A stretch of DNA of 41,914 nucleotides from Verrucomicrobiales bacterium (GCA_005805305.1 SYMW01000266.1:1-41914), one strand, 5' to 3'; positions 25,839-35,119 are shown, numbered from the stretch's first letter. The notes: generated by a model not told the origin, from the letters alone. Translations and numbers: made by a program.

Positions 25839-26684
25839 GTGCAAGACGCCAATCCCAGCCTCTTGATCCTGATTCCCGCCTACAATGAAGAGAGCCGGAT
25901 AGGGCCTGTGCTGCGAGCTTACGCCGAGTATTTCACCCAGCGCTATCGAGCGCGTTTTTCAATCGTGGTCATATTGAACGGATGCGTCGATAACACGCTC
26001 GGCGTCGTCAATGAAATGGCGGCTGAATGGCCCCAGATCAGCGCGCTGAATTTCCCGGGCCGCATCGGCAAAGGGGGCGCTCTGATCCAAGGGTTGAAAC
26101 TGTTCCCGCTGGCGGACTTGATTGGCTTCGTCGATGCCGACGGCGCGACTCCCCCCTCGGCGTTCCACGACCTTGTGGAGCGGTGCGCGGACGCCGATTG
26201 CGCGATAGGGTCGAGGTGGATAGCCGGAGCCAGGATCCACCAGGCGCAATCAGGCGTCAGGAGGTTCGTGAGCCGCGGTGGCAACGCCCTCGTGCAGGCC
26301 CTGTTCTGGATGCGCATTCGCGACACGCAGTGCGGCGCCAAGGTCATGCGGCGGTCGGCGGTGGAAAGGATTCATCCCAGCTTGCGCATCACCGACATGG
26401 CGTTCGACATCAACTTGCTCTATTCCCTCAAGCGCGAAGGCTTTCGCGTCGTGGAAGTGCCAACGGAATGGACCGACAAGCTGGGGTCGACTCTCACCAA
26501 GGGGTTGATCAGGGCCTCCTTGTCCGCACTGTTGTCCGTCATTCGACTGCGCCTGGTGTACTCTCCGTTCTATCGGATGCTGAGGCCATTCCGGCCGATC
26601 GAAACCTGGCTCTACAAGCAGCTCAGCTCGCCGGCGCCTCTGTCCTCGAAAAACGAACCGAGCGATGTAAAATCTGACTCATGA
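25839..26684 (+). CDS. Family 2 glycosyltransferase (DPM1-like)
   Basis: A 281-residue GT-A fold glycosyltransferase: LLILIPAYNEESRIG at the start, then LIGFVDADGATPPS carrying the DxD metal site, then RDTQCGAKVMRR. It resembles dolichol-phosphate mannosyltransferase and DPG synthases that move sugars from nucleotide sugars to polyprenyl phosphate. The start is GTG at 25839, with GAAGGA 10 nt upstream; the family N-terminus begins here and no ATG is available. Its stop overlaps the next start as ATGA. The polyprenyl acceptor is inferred. Confidence 0.85.
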   Translation: MQDANPSLLILIPAYNEESRIGPVLRAYAEYFTQRYRARFSIVVILNGCVDNTLGVVNEMAAEWPQISALNFPGRIGKGGALIQGLKLFPLADLIGFVDADGATPPSAFHDLVERCADADCAIGSRWIAGARIHQAQSGVRRFVSRGGNALVQALFWMRIRDTQCGAKVMRRSAVERIHPSLRITDMAFDINLLYSLKREGFRVVEVPTEWTDKLGSTLTKGLIRASLSALLSVIRLRLVYSPFYRMLRPFRPIETWLYKQLSSPAPLSSKNEPSDVKSDS

Positions 26685-27910
26685 AACCCGGCCTTAAAAT
26701 CGGCGCCACGGCGGAATTGACCTGGACCGTCGACCCTTCGCTGACCATCACCCTCGGACTCGGCAGCAAGAGGACAGCCACGGTGTTCTCGACTCCCTCC
26801 ATGATTATGCTCATGGAACGGAGTGCCCGCGAGGTCTTGCGCCCCTTCCTTGAAGAGGGGGAAGAATCGGTGGGCGCGGAAATTCATGTGGAGCACCTTG
26901 GCGGAGCGGGCTTGGGCGCCACCGTTCGAGGCGTCGCCACCGTCACCCGCGTGGAGGCGAAGGCGGTGCATTTTGAGATCCAGGCATTCGAGGGATCGAG
27001 GCTTCTGGGTCAAGGACATCACCGCCGGGCCGTCGTTTCCGTTGAAAAGTTGCTGAGCCGCCTGGAAAAATCGTCCTCTCCATCTGAGGGAGGCCCGTCT
27101 CGGGAAACTCCCTCTATGAGTGCTGAACCACATTCTCTCAGAACGCTGCGGGTGAGCGTCCAAGGCTGGATCGCGACGGTCACGCTGAATCGGCCCGAGA
27201 AGCTCAACGCGGTGAGCGCCGAGATGACCAGTGAACTCGAAAAAGTGGCAGGCTGGCTAGGCGAGTCCGGGGATCGCATTCGAGTCGCCATTCTCACTGG
27301 CGCGGGCACGGCGTTTAGCTCTGGGGACGACGTGAAGGAACTCGAGACATTGACGCCCGAGGAGGCTCGAGCCTTGAGCCTGCGCCAGGCCCGGCTTTAC
27401 CTGGCGTTTGAAGGATTGCCGCAGCCGATCATCGCGGCCGTGAACGGGTTCGCGACCGGGGCGGGGTGCGTCTGCGCCAACGCCTGCGATTTTCGGATCG
27501 CCTCCCATGCGGCCCAATTCGGCATGCCCGAGATCAAGCTGGGATGGACCCCCGGATACGGCCTCTCGCAGTTGACCTCGCTGGTCGGCAAGGCGCGCGC
27601 GCTGGACCTGTGCCTGACGGGCCGCCTCATCTCGGCTCGCACGGCTTTGGAATGGGGCATGGTGCGCGAAGTGGTATCCGGAAACAGGCTGATACCTGCC
27701 GCCCTCGAGCTGGCCCAAGGACTCCTGGCGATGCCTCCACAAGCCTTGCGCCGTACCAAGCGCGCGTTGCACGCCGACGAGGGAAATTGGCCCAAGGTCA
27801 CCCACTATATGGACACCGAAGCCTATGTGCGTGATTTCCAGACCTCGGACGCGCGGGAGGGAATTCAGGCCTTTCTGAACAAGCGGGCGCCCAAGTTTAC
27901 GGGACGATGA
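26681..27910 (+). CDS. Hotdog thioesterase fused to a crotonase
   Basis: A 409-residue natural fusion in one uninterrupted frame. Residues 1-135 resemble the fluoroacetyl-CoA-type hotdog thioesterases (FlK-like). Thr38, Glu46 and His72 sit in positions matching the FlK catalytic Thr-Glu-His. A Ser/Pro-rich linker follows (about 130-150). Residues about 152-409 form an enoyl-CoA hydratase/isomerase domain with the oxyanion segment AGTAFSSGDDV and FATGAGC. The crotonase Glu144 position is Val in GAGCVCANACDF, while the Glu164 equivalent is kept in FGMPEIKLG. It may therefore not be a simple hydratase. An in-frame ATG at 27116 could start the crotonase alone, but its ribosome site is poor. Flanking overlaps are ATGA on both sides. 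Confidence 0.82.
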   Translation: MKPGLKIGATAELTWTVDPSLTITLGLGSKRTATVFSTPSMIMLMERSAREVLRPFLEEGEESVGAEIHVEHLGGAGLGATVRGVATVTRVEAKAVHFEIQAFEGSRLLGQGHHRRAVVSVEKLLSRLEKSSSPSEGGPSRETPSMSAEPHSLRTLRVSVQGWIATVTLNRPEKLNAVSAEMTSELEKVAGWLGESGDRIRVAILTGAGTAFSSGDDVKELETLTPEEARALSLRQARLYLAFEGLPQPIIAAVNGFATGAGCVCANACDFRIASHAAQFGMPEIKLGWTPGYGLSQLTSLVGKARALDLCLTGRLISARTALEWGMVREVVSGNRLIPAALELAQGLLAMPPQALRRTKRALHADEGNWPKVTHYMDTEAYVRDFQTSDAREGIQAFLNKRAPKFTGR

Positions 27911-29784
27911 AGGCGGATTGGAAAGATCGATTTGCCGAGCGTTCGGCGGATTACCCTGTGATCAACAGCCTCGTGAGGTTGTTGCTTTTCAGCTTTTGGT
28001 TTCGACTCGCCACTTTCGGCTGCGCGGCTATAGGGCTGCTGCTGGTGTTCTCGATGCTCAAGATTTGGCGCGTGACGCCGGAAGGGCATCCCATCGCGGT
28101 TCGAATTTCAGTCGTGGACTGGGCCCAAGCGCGCGCGCTGGCGCGAACCGCCGAAAAAGCGATAAAGGCCGGTGAAGTTGGCGATGCCTTGATCTCCCTT
28201 CAGGCTGCGATTGCCAACAATCCTGGCGATCGATTCCTCATGCGCCGCTTTCTGGCACTCATGAATGCGAGCCAGGCGGACGCCATCGAGAGGGCGAGCG
28301 ATCCACGTCTTCAAATTGCCTTTTGGTTGAATCAGCTGTCTCCCCGGCACCCGCCGGACAAGGAATTGGTCGCCGCAACTCTCGAAAGAATGGGGATGGA
28401 TCAGGAACTGCTCGCGATGCTCGGCACGTCGTGGACGGATTTCTCGGACGCGATGGCGGTTGCTTACCTCAAGGCTTTGTTCAACTTGGGCGCGATCGAA
28501 CGATTTAAGGATGCCTGGGAGGCGTTGCAAGGAGCGAAGCGTTTCGGAAACGATTCGGAGATGGCTCTTTATCAAGCGGCGGTTGAGGCAATCGAACGGC
28601 CCTCGGACGCGGTGGCGAGGCCGGGAGGCGCCGGTCTGCAGCTGGAACGATCGGCCGAGGGGCCGGCGCAAAACACCGTGCTGAGGCTGAGACTGACGGT
28701 TTTCGAGCGAAACTCCCTCCACGAGCTATACCAGGAGACACTTGGCCAACTCGCCCAGCGCGGCTCGGACCGAATCGTGGATCACGTGAAAGGCTGGAGA
28801 ATGCTCCTCATGGCAAGCCAGCAGCCAGGCGGCTCGATCCGGCTGCGCGATCAGGCTCTGGCGAAGGCGCGGCAGTTTTCCGGGGAACCAAAAACCCAGA
28901 GGGACGCGGAGCTGCTTTGCGCCGCCTGGATCGAGCTCGGCCTGGTGGATCGCGCCGAGGCAATGCTGGAGACCGCGACAGTCTCGTTCGGTTCTTCAGA
29001 GGCGCTTTGGAATATGAAGATTTGGATCTTGGCGGATAAGAAAGCCTGGGTGGAACTGAGATCCTTGGCCTTGGCCTTGCGGCTGGATCGAGGCCATCCA
29101 AGGCGCCCGCGGGCTTTGAGCCACATCGCGGAAGGACGCGCGTATTTAGGGCAAAAGCGCGGGGATCTGGCCGCGAAAGAGTTCCAAGCCGCCGCGGCAG
29201 AAGGGATCGCCTCGTTCCCCGTGGCGGTGGACATCGCGCGCGACCTGACACGCCTGGGTCATCCCGGCCCCGCTCTGGCCATTTTATCAAGCCACAAAAC
29301 CGCGGGGGCCAACAGCATCCCTTATTGCGAGGTCTGGGTTGCCGCCTCGTTCGAGCTGCGCGGGAGCGCCAGCCTGCTGCAAGCGACCGACTCCGCGCTC
29401 CGCCTCCAACCAGACAACTGGGCTCACCGGAATAATCGTGCCGCCGCGTTTTGCCTCGTCCGCACCAACGCCGCCGCGGCGGTGGCGCTGACGATGTCAT
29501 TAATCCAGGCGCACGCCAATACCCCGGCGGTGCTCTTGAACCATGCCATGGCCCTTGGTCTGAACCGCCGATGGGAGGAGGCCGAGCTCGCTTTTGAATC
29601 TTTGCCGCTCTCCTCGCTGACCCCCGCGGAGAAGAGCGCGTGTCATTTTGGCTGGATTGAGGCCTTGATTCACCTAGGCCAGCTTGATCGGGCACGGACC
29701 TTGCGCCCGCAGGTTGATGCGAGCTTTCTTTTTTCCGAGCAACGGCTCGTCCTGCGGGAATTTGACGGGGTTTTAGCGAAGTGA
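27907..29784 (+). CDS. TPR-repeat membrane protein
   Basis: A 625-residue protein with one membrane segment near residues 24-52 (LVRLLLFSFWFRLATFGCAAIGLLLVFSML). A long alpha-helical region of TPR-like repeats follows (for example LARTAEKAIKAGEVGDALIS, ALLNHAMALGLNRRWEEAEL). No enzymatic motif is visible. Such proteins scaffold other envelope proteins. The ATG overlaps the preceding stop by 4 nt, placing it firmly in the operon. Confidence 0.75.
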   Translation: MKADWKDRFAERSADYPVINSLVRLLLFSFWFRLATFGCAAIGLLLVFSMLKIWRVTPEGHPIAVRISVVDWAQARALARTAEKAIKAGEVGDALISLQAAIANNPGDRFLMRRFLALMNASQADAIERASDPRLQIAFWLNQLSPRHPPDKELVAATLERMGMDQELLAMLGTSWTDFSDAMAVAYLKALFNLGAIERFKDAWEALQGAKRFGNDSEMALYQAAVEAIERPSDAVARPGGAGLQLERSAEGPAQNTVLRLRLTVFERNSLHELYQETLGQLAQRGSDRIVDHVKGWRMLLMASQQPGGSIRLRDQALAKARQFSGEPKTQRDAELLCAAWIELGLVDRAEAMLETATVSFGSSEALWNMKIWILADKKAWVELRSLALALRLDRGHPRRPRALSHIAEGRAYLGQKRGDLAAKEFQAAAAEGIASFPVAVDIARDLTRLGHPGPALAILSSHKTAGANSIPYCEVWVAASFELRGSASLLQATDSALRLQPDNWAHRNNRAAAFCLVRTNAAAAVALTMSLIQAHANTPAVLLNHAMALGLNRRWEEAELAFESLPLSSLTPAEKSACHFGWIEALIHLGQLDRARTLRPQVDASFLFSEQRLVLREFDGVLAK

Positions 29785-29834
29785 ATTGCCAAACCCCGGC
29801 GACAAAACCACCATGACGCGACGGTAACGAAAAG

Positions 29835-30611
29835 ATGGCTGCCCATCCCCAATCAAAAGTCACGGAAGTTCCGAAGGGTTCGCCCCTTGGCGCGCTGGCC
29901 ACTCCGGTGGTTCGGCTCCAGCATTGCGTTGTCGACTTGTTGAAGCGAAAAGGGCAAAGTTCGGCGGCCTCGGCCGATTTGCGAGCCATTCTGGAGCACT
30001 GCCAGGCGCGCACGGATATCAGTGATCATTTGCCCACGCTTTTCGGAGCGGCGTTGAGCGTGAACCCCAAGTTGATCGTGGAACTCGGAGTCAGGACCGG
30101 CGAAAGCACAAGGGTCCTCGCGAGAGTGGCGCGTCTTTGCGACGCCCGGCTCGTGAGTGTGGATATCGATGATTGCTCGAAAGCGTGCGACTGGCCCGGA
30201 TGGCTGTTCGTCCAAGGGGATGATGTCGAGTTCGCCAAAACATTCCCCGCCTGGGCCGACAAGAAAGGGCTGCCGGCCGTTGTTGATTTCTTGTTCATCG
30301 ACACCAGCCACCTCTACGACCACACCGTCGCGGAAATCCGCCACTGGTTCCCCCTGCTCGGCCCTCGGGCGAGAGTCGCCTTCCACGACACGAACCAGCG
30401 CCGAGTCTATTTCCGGCGCGATGGCAGCGTTGGCCTGGGTTGGAACAACGCTCGCGGAGTGGTGGGGGCGCTGGAGGACTACTTTAAGGCCACATTCGCC
30501 GAACGTTCGGATTTCATCGAGCAGCTTCCTGGATGGCTGATCCAACACGAGGCCTGTTGCAGCGGATTCACCGTGCTGACCCGGGTTCCATCCACGGAGG
30601 CGCGCCGATGA
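29835..30611 (+). CDS. Class I SAM methyltransferase
   Basis: A 258-residue protein with the class I core: LIVELGVRTGESTRVLARV (motif I) and LVSVDIDD, with an acidic residue for the SAM ribose. VDFLFIDTSHLYDHTVAEI and ARVAFHDTN follow, matching the Methyltransf_24 group often found in glycan and natural-product clusters. The substrate is unknown. It is 50 nt after the TPR gene and its stop overlaps the next start (ATGA). Confidence 0.8.
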   Translation: MAAHPQSKVTEVPKGSPLGALATPVVRLQHCVVDLLKRKGQSSAASADLRAILEHCQARTDISDHLPTLFGAALSVNPKLIVELGVRTGESTRVLARVARLCDARLVSVDIDDCSKACDWPGWLFVQGDDVEFAKTFPAWADKKGLPAVVDFLFIDTSHLYDHTVAEIRHWFPLLGPRARVAFHDTNQRRVYFRRDGSVGLGWNNARGVVGALEDYFKATFAERSDFIEQLPGWLIQHEACCSGFTVLTRVPSTEARR

Positions 30612-31321
30612 GGATGCTCCAGAAAGTCACAAGCCTCATCTGGAAATATCGAGCCCAGGTTCGCAGCGCGCTGACGCCCGCCGAAGCAAGGGAGAGAACG
30701 GTCAACGAATTCCATCAGCTGTACTACGATCTGGGTCCGCAAGGGAAGACTTGGGGCGACACGCGGTGGTTCGGGGTTCGGGCGGGCAAGTGCCCGCTGG
30801 ATTTGTGGCTCTACCAGGAGATCTTGTTCGAGGTAAGACCGGATCTGATCATTGAGACGGGCACCGCTGAAGGCGGAAGCGCGCTGTTCCTCGCGTCGAT
30901 GTGCGACTTGTTGAATCACGGCCGCGTCATGACGGTGGACATCGACGACCGCCCCCGTCCGGCGCACGCCCGAGTGACGTATCTTTCCGGTTCATCGACG
31001 GCACCCGCCATGATCGCTCAATTCGACACCGCCAGGCGCGGTGTGGCCACGTGCATGGTGGTCCTGGACTCGGACCACTCGAATGCCCATGTGCTGGAGG
31101 AACTCAATCTTTACAGCCGGTTCGTCAGTCTGGACAGCTATCTGATCGTGGAGGACACCAATGTGAACGGAAATCCCGTTTTTCCCGAGCATGGGCCCGG
31201 GCCCATGGAAGCGTTGAACACGTTTATGGCCACGAATCGGGATTTTGTGATAGACGATACGAAGCACAAATTCCTCCTCACGTTCAACCCGCGCGGCTAT
31301 CTCAAAAGGACGGGCCGTTGA
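30608..31321 (+). CDS. CmcI-like methyltransferase/hydroxylase family protein
   Basis: A 237-residue member of the CmcI/rhamnosyl O-methyltransferase family (PF04989). Diagnostic segments are the early NEFHQLYYD and KTWGDTRWFGV, motif I LIIETGTAEGGSALFLASM, VMTVDIDD, and VVLDSDHSNAHVLEEL. It ends with SYLIVEDTNVNG. CmcI was named for cephalosporin C-7 hydroxylation, but most relatives are probably sugar O-methyltransferases, which fits the glycosyltransferase context better. The start at 30608 overlaps the preceding stop. Confidence 0.85.
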   Translation: MRMLQKVTSLIWKYRAQVRSALTPAEARERTVNEFHQLYYDLGPQGKTWGDTRWFGVRAGKCPLDLWLYQEILFEVRPDLIIETGTAEGGSALFLASMCDLLNHGRVMTVDIDDRPRPAHARVTYLSGSSTAPAMIAQFDTARRGVATCMVVLDSDHSNAHVLEELNLYSRFVSLDSYLIVEDTNVNGNPVFPEHGPGPMEALNTFMATNRDFVIDDTKHKFLLTFNPRGYLKRTGR

Positions 31322-31369
31322 ACGAGCGGAAACGGCGGGGAACACAAGCCAGTCCGATTGAAATCACAC

Positions 31370-34078
31370 ATGATCCCGCCAGCCGCATCCTCGGGTAATT
31401 CGGGCAGCAAACCGGGAGGAAAAGCCCGCGCCGCGGGCTCGAATTGGGGGTTGTTTTTGATTCTTCCTGCCATCCTGGCGGTCCTGTTTCATCGGTCTTT
31501 CTCCGATCCGATGGTGATCTTCTCCAACGATGCCCCGCTGGGGCTGACAAGTTCCATTTCATGCAAGATGCCCGGGATTCTTTCCGGTTTCTGGCAGTCC
31601 TTGAATTGGATTGGAAAAGGCGAAGGAAGCGCCCTGCCAAGTTTATCCTACGGCTTGCTCTACCTTCTCGGACCGGTCGGGTATGCCAAGTTTGGAGTTC
31701 CCCTGGCCCTGGCTTTCCTCGGCTTCGCCACCATGATTTTGTTTAGGACGCTGGGATTCACCCCGCTGGTTCAAGTGGCCGGGGGCGTGGCCTGCGCGTT
31801 GAACATGTCGGCATTTTCATCTTCCGCCTGGGGATTGCTGGCGTGGGCCCTCCTACGCGGAACCAGTCTCCTGGCCGTCGCGGCCATCGCCGCGAAGAAT
31901 CCCAGGCACCCTTCCATTAACCTGGTGCTCGCGGGTTTCGCCGTCGGCATGGGTGTCATGGACGGAGCGGATTTGGGGGCATTTTTTAGCTTGTACATCG
32001 CTGCGTTTGGCATTTTTCACGCCTTTTCCGAAACCAGCGGCGGCGCCGATGCGGCGGCCCCGTTGAAGCGGATTGCGAAGGGCTGCGCGCGGGTCGCCGT
32101 CATCGCCACGGCGGCGGCCATCCTGGCGGCGCACGCGCTTCAAACTTTGATCGGCAGTCAGATCCAAGGCATCCAAGGCACTGGACAGGACACTCAAACG
32201 AAGGCGGAACAGTGGTCGGGCGCCACCCGGTGGAGCCTGCCTAAATTAGAACTCCTGCGGGTCGTGTTGCCTGGAGTTTTCGGATACGGCACGCCAGCCA
32301 TGTATGGAAAGTCCGACGAGGATTATGGAGGCGCTCATTACTGGGGGCGCGTCGGGCAAGCCGAAGGGAATGATAAAGATCGGCTCTCGGGATCCGGGGA
32401 GTATGCCGGGATATTCGTCGTCCTCGTCGCCGTTTGGGGTTTGGTCCAGGCGATTCGAAAAAATGAGCGGGCCATCCGGTGCGAGGAACGCCGCTACGTG
32501 CTGTTTTGGGCCGCCGCCGCCTTGATCTCCGTATTGCTAGCGTTCGGCAGGCATGCCCCCTTTTATCAGTTTCTCTATGCCCTTCCCTATTTCTCCACCG
32601 TGCGCAACCCAATCAAGTTCATGCATCCATTCCAGATGAGCTTGATCATCCTGTTTGGCTACGGGCTGCAGGGAATCTGGAGGCTTTACATGGCCCCGGA
32701 AGCTGGCAAGCCCCCATCGGAGTCCCCGGTTGAGTCTCTAAAATCTTGGTGGAAGGGATTGGCTGGGTTCGACAAAGAATGGGCTCGTTCAATGCTGGCC
32801 GTGATGGGCGCGAGCGTGTTTGGATTCTTTATTTACGCCGCGTCGGGTAAGGAACTGCGCGCGCACCTCAAGGCGTGCTTTCCGGACGCCTATCCCGAGG
32901 CGCTCATCCGGAGCATCGCCTCATTCAGCGTTCACGACGTTCGGATCACGGTGTTAATCCTGGCGGTGTCTCTGCTCCTCATGGCGCTGATCTTCAGCGG
33001 CTATTTCCGAGGGGGCCGGATTCCCCTCGCCTCGGGACTCATCGTCGTGCTTCTGGCCATCGACCTCGGCCGAGCGAATCTTCCCTGGCTGGTCTATTTT
33101 AATTATCGGGAACGGTACTCGACCAATCCGGTCCTGGATCTCTTTCGCAAGGCCCCTCATGAAGGACGCGTGCACGGGATGCTCCCATTCCTGCCGCCCG
33201 ATCAACAAACGGCCTACATCCTTCAATCGTTCCAACAGTTCTATTTTTTGGAATGGCTTCAACATCGCTTCCAGTTTTACAACGTCCAGTCCCTCGATGT
33301 GTCCCAAGAACCTCGAATGGCTTCCGACAAAATGCAGTATCTGACTGCTTTCCGCCCTTCCAACCTCAGCCTTCAGGCCCGCTATTGGGAGCTCACCAAC
33401 ACGCGCTACCTGCTTGGGGTCACCGGCGCTTTTCTGGAAGTTCTGAACAATCAGTTAGATCCTGAAAAGCGGCGCTTCAAAATCCACACGCCGTTCAACT
33501 TGGTTCAGGCGCCGGGCGATGCGCGGGCGACCGCGGAGCCGAACCAATCCGGGCCTTTTGCGGTGATTGAGTTCTCCGGCGCCTTGCCCCGCGCCAAACT
33601 CTACTCCCAATGGGAAGTGATCCCTGATCCGGAAGCCCAACTGCGGCGGCTGGCCGATCCCTCGTTTGATCCGCACCAGACCGTCGTGGTGGCCGAAGCC
33701 CCACGTGGGGGAGGGTCCGGGACCGCCGCGAGCGCGGCAGCGAACGCCAAGAACGAAATCACGTTCAGCGAGTATTTGCCCAAACAAGTCCGGATGAAGG
33801 CAGAGGCAAACGCCCCTTCAATCCTGCTTTTGAATGATCGCTTCGATCCGCATTGGAAAGTGTTCGTGGACGGCGAGCCGGCTAAAGTTTTGAAGTGCAA
33901 TTTCATGGTCCGCGGCGTCGAGGTGCCGGCGGGGGAGCACATCATCGAATATCGCTTCGAGCCCCCGGCGGGAACGCTGTATCTCAGCCTCGCGGCGATT
34001 GCCTGCGGTCTGATGCTTTGCGGGGTGGTCGCCTTGGGGCGGCCCCTCAAGTCCAAAGGGGCGGTGAAGGCTGGTTGA
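31370..34078 (+). CDS. YfhO-like polytopic membrane protein
   Basis: A 902-residue membrane protein with about twelve hydrophobic helices and a C-terminal soluble domain. The end, LLLNDRFDPHWKVFVDGEPA then VPAGEHIIEYRFEPP and a final helix, is the signature of YfhO-family (GT-C-like) proteins. Gram-positive YfhO is needed for glycosylation of lipoteichoic acid, using polyprenyl-linked sugars. With a DPM1-like enzyme in the operon, transfer of a polyprenyl-linked sugar to an envelope target is a fair inference. The ATG at 31370 is preferred over a TTG at 31358. The stop codon at 34076 falls inside the left end of repeat copy 2. Confidence 0.85.
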   Translation: MIPPAASSGNSGSKPGGKARAAGSNWGLFLILPAILAVLFHRSFSDPMVIFSNDAPLGLTSSISCKMPGILSGFWQSLNWIGKGEGSALPSLSYGLLYLLGPVGYAKFGVPLALAFLGFATMILFRTLGFTPLVQVAGGVACALNMSAFSSSAWGLLAWALLRGTSLLAVAAIAAKNPRHPSINLVLAGFAVGMGVMDGADLGAFFSLYIAAFGIFHAFSETSGGADAAAPLKRIAKGCARVAVIATAAAILAAHALQTLIGSQIQGIQGTGQDTQTKAEQWSGATRWSLPKLELLRVVLPGVFGYGTPAMYGKSDEDYGGAHYWGRVGQAEGNDKDRLSGSGEYAGIFVVLVAVWGLVQAIRKNERAIRCEERRYVLFWAAAALISVLLAFGRHAPFYQFLYALPYFSTVRNPIKFMHPFQMSLIILFGYGLQGIWRLYMAPEAGKPPSESPVESLKSWWKGLAGFDKEWARSMLAVMGASVFGFFIYAASGKELRAHLKACFPDAYPEALIRSIASFSVHDVRITVLILAVSLLLMALIFSGYFRGGRIPLASGLIVVLLAIDLGRANLPWLVYFNYRERYSTNPVLDLFRKAPHEGRVHGMLPFLPPDQQTAYILQSFQQFYFLEWLQHRFQFYNVQSLDVSQEPRMASDKMQYLTAFRPSNLSLQARYWELTNTRYLLGVTGAFLEVLNNQLDPEKRRFKIHTPFNLVQAPGDARATAEPNQSGPFAVIEFSGALPRAKLYSQWEVIPDPEAQLRRLADPSFDPHQTVVVAEAPRGGGSGTAASAAANAKNEITFSEYLPKQVRMKAEANAPSILLLNDRFDPHWKVFVDGEPAKVLKCNFMVRGVEVPAGEHIIEYRFEPPAGTLYLSLAAIACGLMLCGVVALGRPLKSKGAVKAG

Positions 34079-34222
34079 ACCTCGTGGAGATTTGCAAAAG
34101 CCTGGATGAGAAAGGCTTGACGAAGAGGGAGGCATTTCCCTTGCGGATCTGGCGAGTGATTCGGAAAAACTTTATCGACAGAATCTTGCGAAGATTCGCC
34201 TTGGGCAAATGCCGTCTTAAGG
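34060..34222 (+). repeat. Terminal-inverted-repeat element, copy 2
   Basis: Same family and orientation as copy 1. The interior matches it closely from GTTGAAC at 34074 on (GATTTGCAAAAGCCTGGATG, GAATCTTGCGAAGATTCG). The left terminus is diverged because it is the coding end of the YfhO-like gene, whose TGA lies in it. The right terminus CTTAAGG carries the TAA stop of the convergent Crp/Fnr gene. The element therefore joins two convergent genes with no other spacer. Confidence 0.82.
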
Positions 34223-34939
34223 TTCACCGAGATTTTTGCGCAAAAGCGCCGCCAATCTCGCTGGCGATGGTATCGTCAGGGTCTTGCCCTGGACTTTGAT
34301 GAGGCTCTGGGCGCGTAATTTCGCGAGGGTCCGGGAAAGAGTTTCGCTCACAGTGCCGATTTCCGCCGCCAGTACACGCTTGGTCATCGTCAATTCAATA
34401 TTAACGGGAAGATCACCATCGGAACGAGGGCAGCGCTTGATCAGCCAATTGGCCAGGCGTGTCTCGATGTCTTTCAAGGTCAGATCCTCGAGCTGTGCCA
34501 CCAAAATGCGAAGGTGAGCGCTCATGGACGCCAGCATTCGCAGAGCGAGTTCGGGCTGCCGGCGAAGGAGCGCGAGAATGCCCGGCTTGTCAACGAGCAA
34601 CACCTGGGAAGCCTCGACCGCCCGCGCGTCGGCGGGGTATCCTTTTTCCGTCGCGAGAGCGCCTTCCGCGAACGACTCCCCGGCGCGAAAGATGTGAATG
34701 ATCCGTTCCTTTCCGGCGGCGTTGACGCGGTGCACGTTGATAGCGCCTGTTTGAACGACGTAAAAGCCATGGGAAGGATCGCCCTCGCGGAACAGATAGC
34801 CGCCCTTGGCGACAGTTTTGATGGATGTCGCGTTGGCAACGGCCTCCAGTTCAAGCAAAGGCAACCCCGCGAAGAGCTGGCAGCTTCGCAACGCGTTGAT
34901 GATCCCGATGCGCTTGAGTTCGTCCAATTTGTTCGTCAT
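34217..34939 (-). CDS. Crp/Fnr family transcription regulator
   Basis: A 240-residue regulator. Residues about 20-140 form a cyclic-nucleotide-binding fold (LFAGLPLLELEAVANAT, YLFREGDPSHGFYVVQTGAI, FAEGALATEKGYPADARA). The C-terminal winged HTH is VLAAEIGTVSETLSRTLAKLRAQSLIKV. There is no Cys cluster for an iron-sulfur centre, so it is not an FNR-type oxygen sensor. The ligand (cAMP, haem/NO or none) is unknown. The start is the ATG at 34939 (MTNKLDELKRIG); the frame runs on into repeat copy 3 but with no family similarity there. The stop codon is provided by repeat copy 2. Confidence 0.9.
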   Translation of the reverse strand: MTNKLDELKRIGIINALRSCQLFAGLPLLELEAVANATSIKTVAKGGYLFREGDPSHGFYVVQTGAINVHRVNAAGKERIIHIFRAGESFAEGALATEKGYPADARAVEASQVLLVDKPGILALLRRQPELALRMLASMSAHLRILVAQLEDLTLKDIETRLANWLIKRCPRSDGDLPVNIELTMTKRVLAAEIGTVSETLSRTLAKLRAQSLIKVQGKTLTIPSPARLAALLRKNLGEP

Positions 34940-34956
34940 ATCGATCGCCCAATGAA

Positions 34957-35119
34957 CCTTAAAACGGAGGTTGCACCCGTCGAATCTTCGCAAGATCCTG
35001 GAGATAAAATCTCTCCAAATCACTCACCGAATCCATAAAGGATATCCCCCGCCATTCGTCAACCCTGTCTCATCCAGGCTGTTGCGCATCTGCCCGAGGT
35101 TCAGCTGCGGTTTTGAGGT
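34957..35119 (-). repeat. Terminal-inverted-repeat element, copy 3
   Basis: An inverted copy with ends CCTTAAAACGGAGGTTG and CAGCTGCGGTTTTGAGG. Its outer end lies 17 bp upstream of the Crp/Fnr start, so it supplies the 5' leader of that gene. The internal GAATCTTCGCAAGATCC block is shared with the other copies. With copy 2 it brackets the regulator in inverted orientation. Confidence 0.85.

Noticed and set aside
34940-35023. N-terminal extension of the Crp/Fnr protein by 28 residues
   Set aside because: The extra codons lie in the repeat element; family similarity begins at the ATG at 34939.
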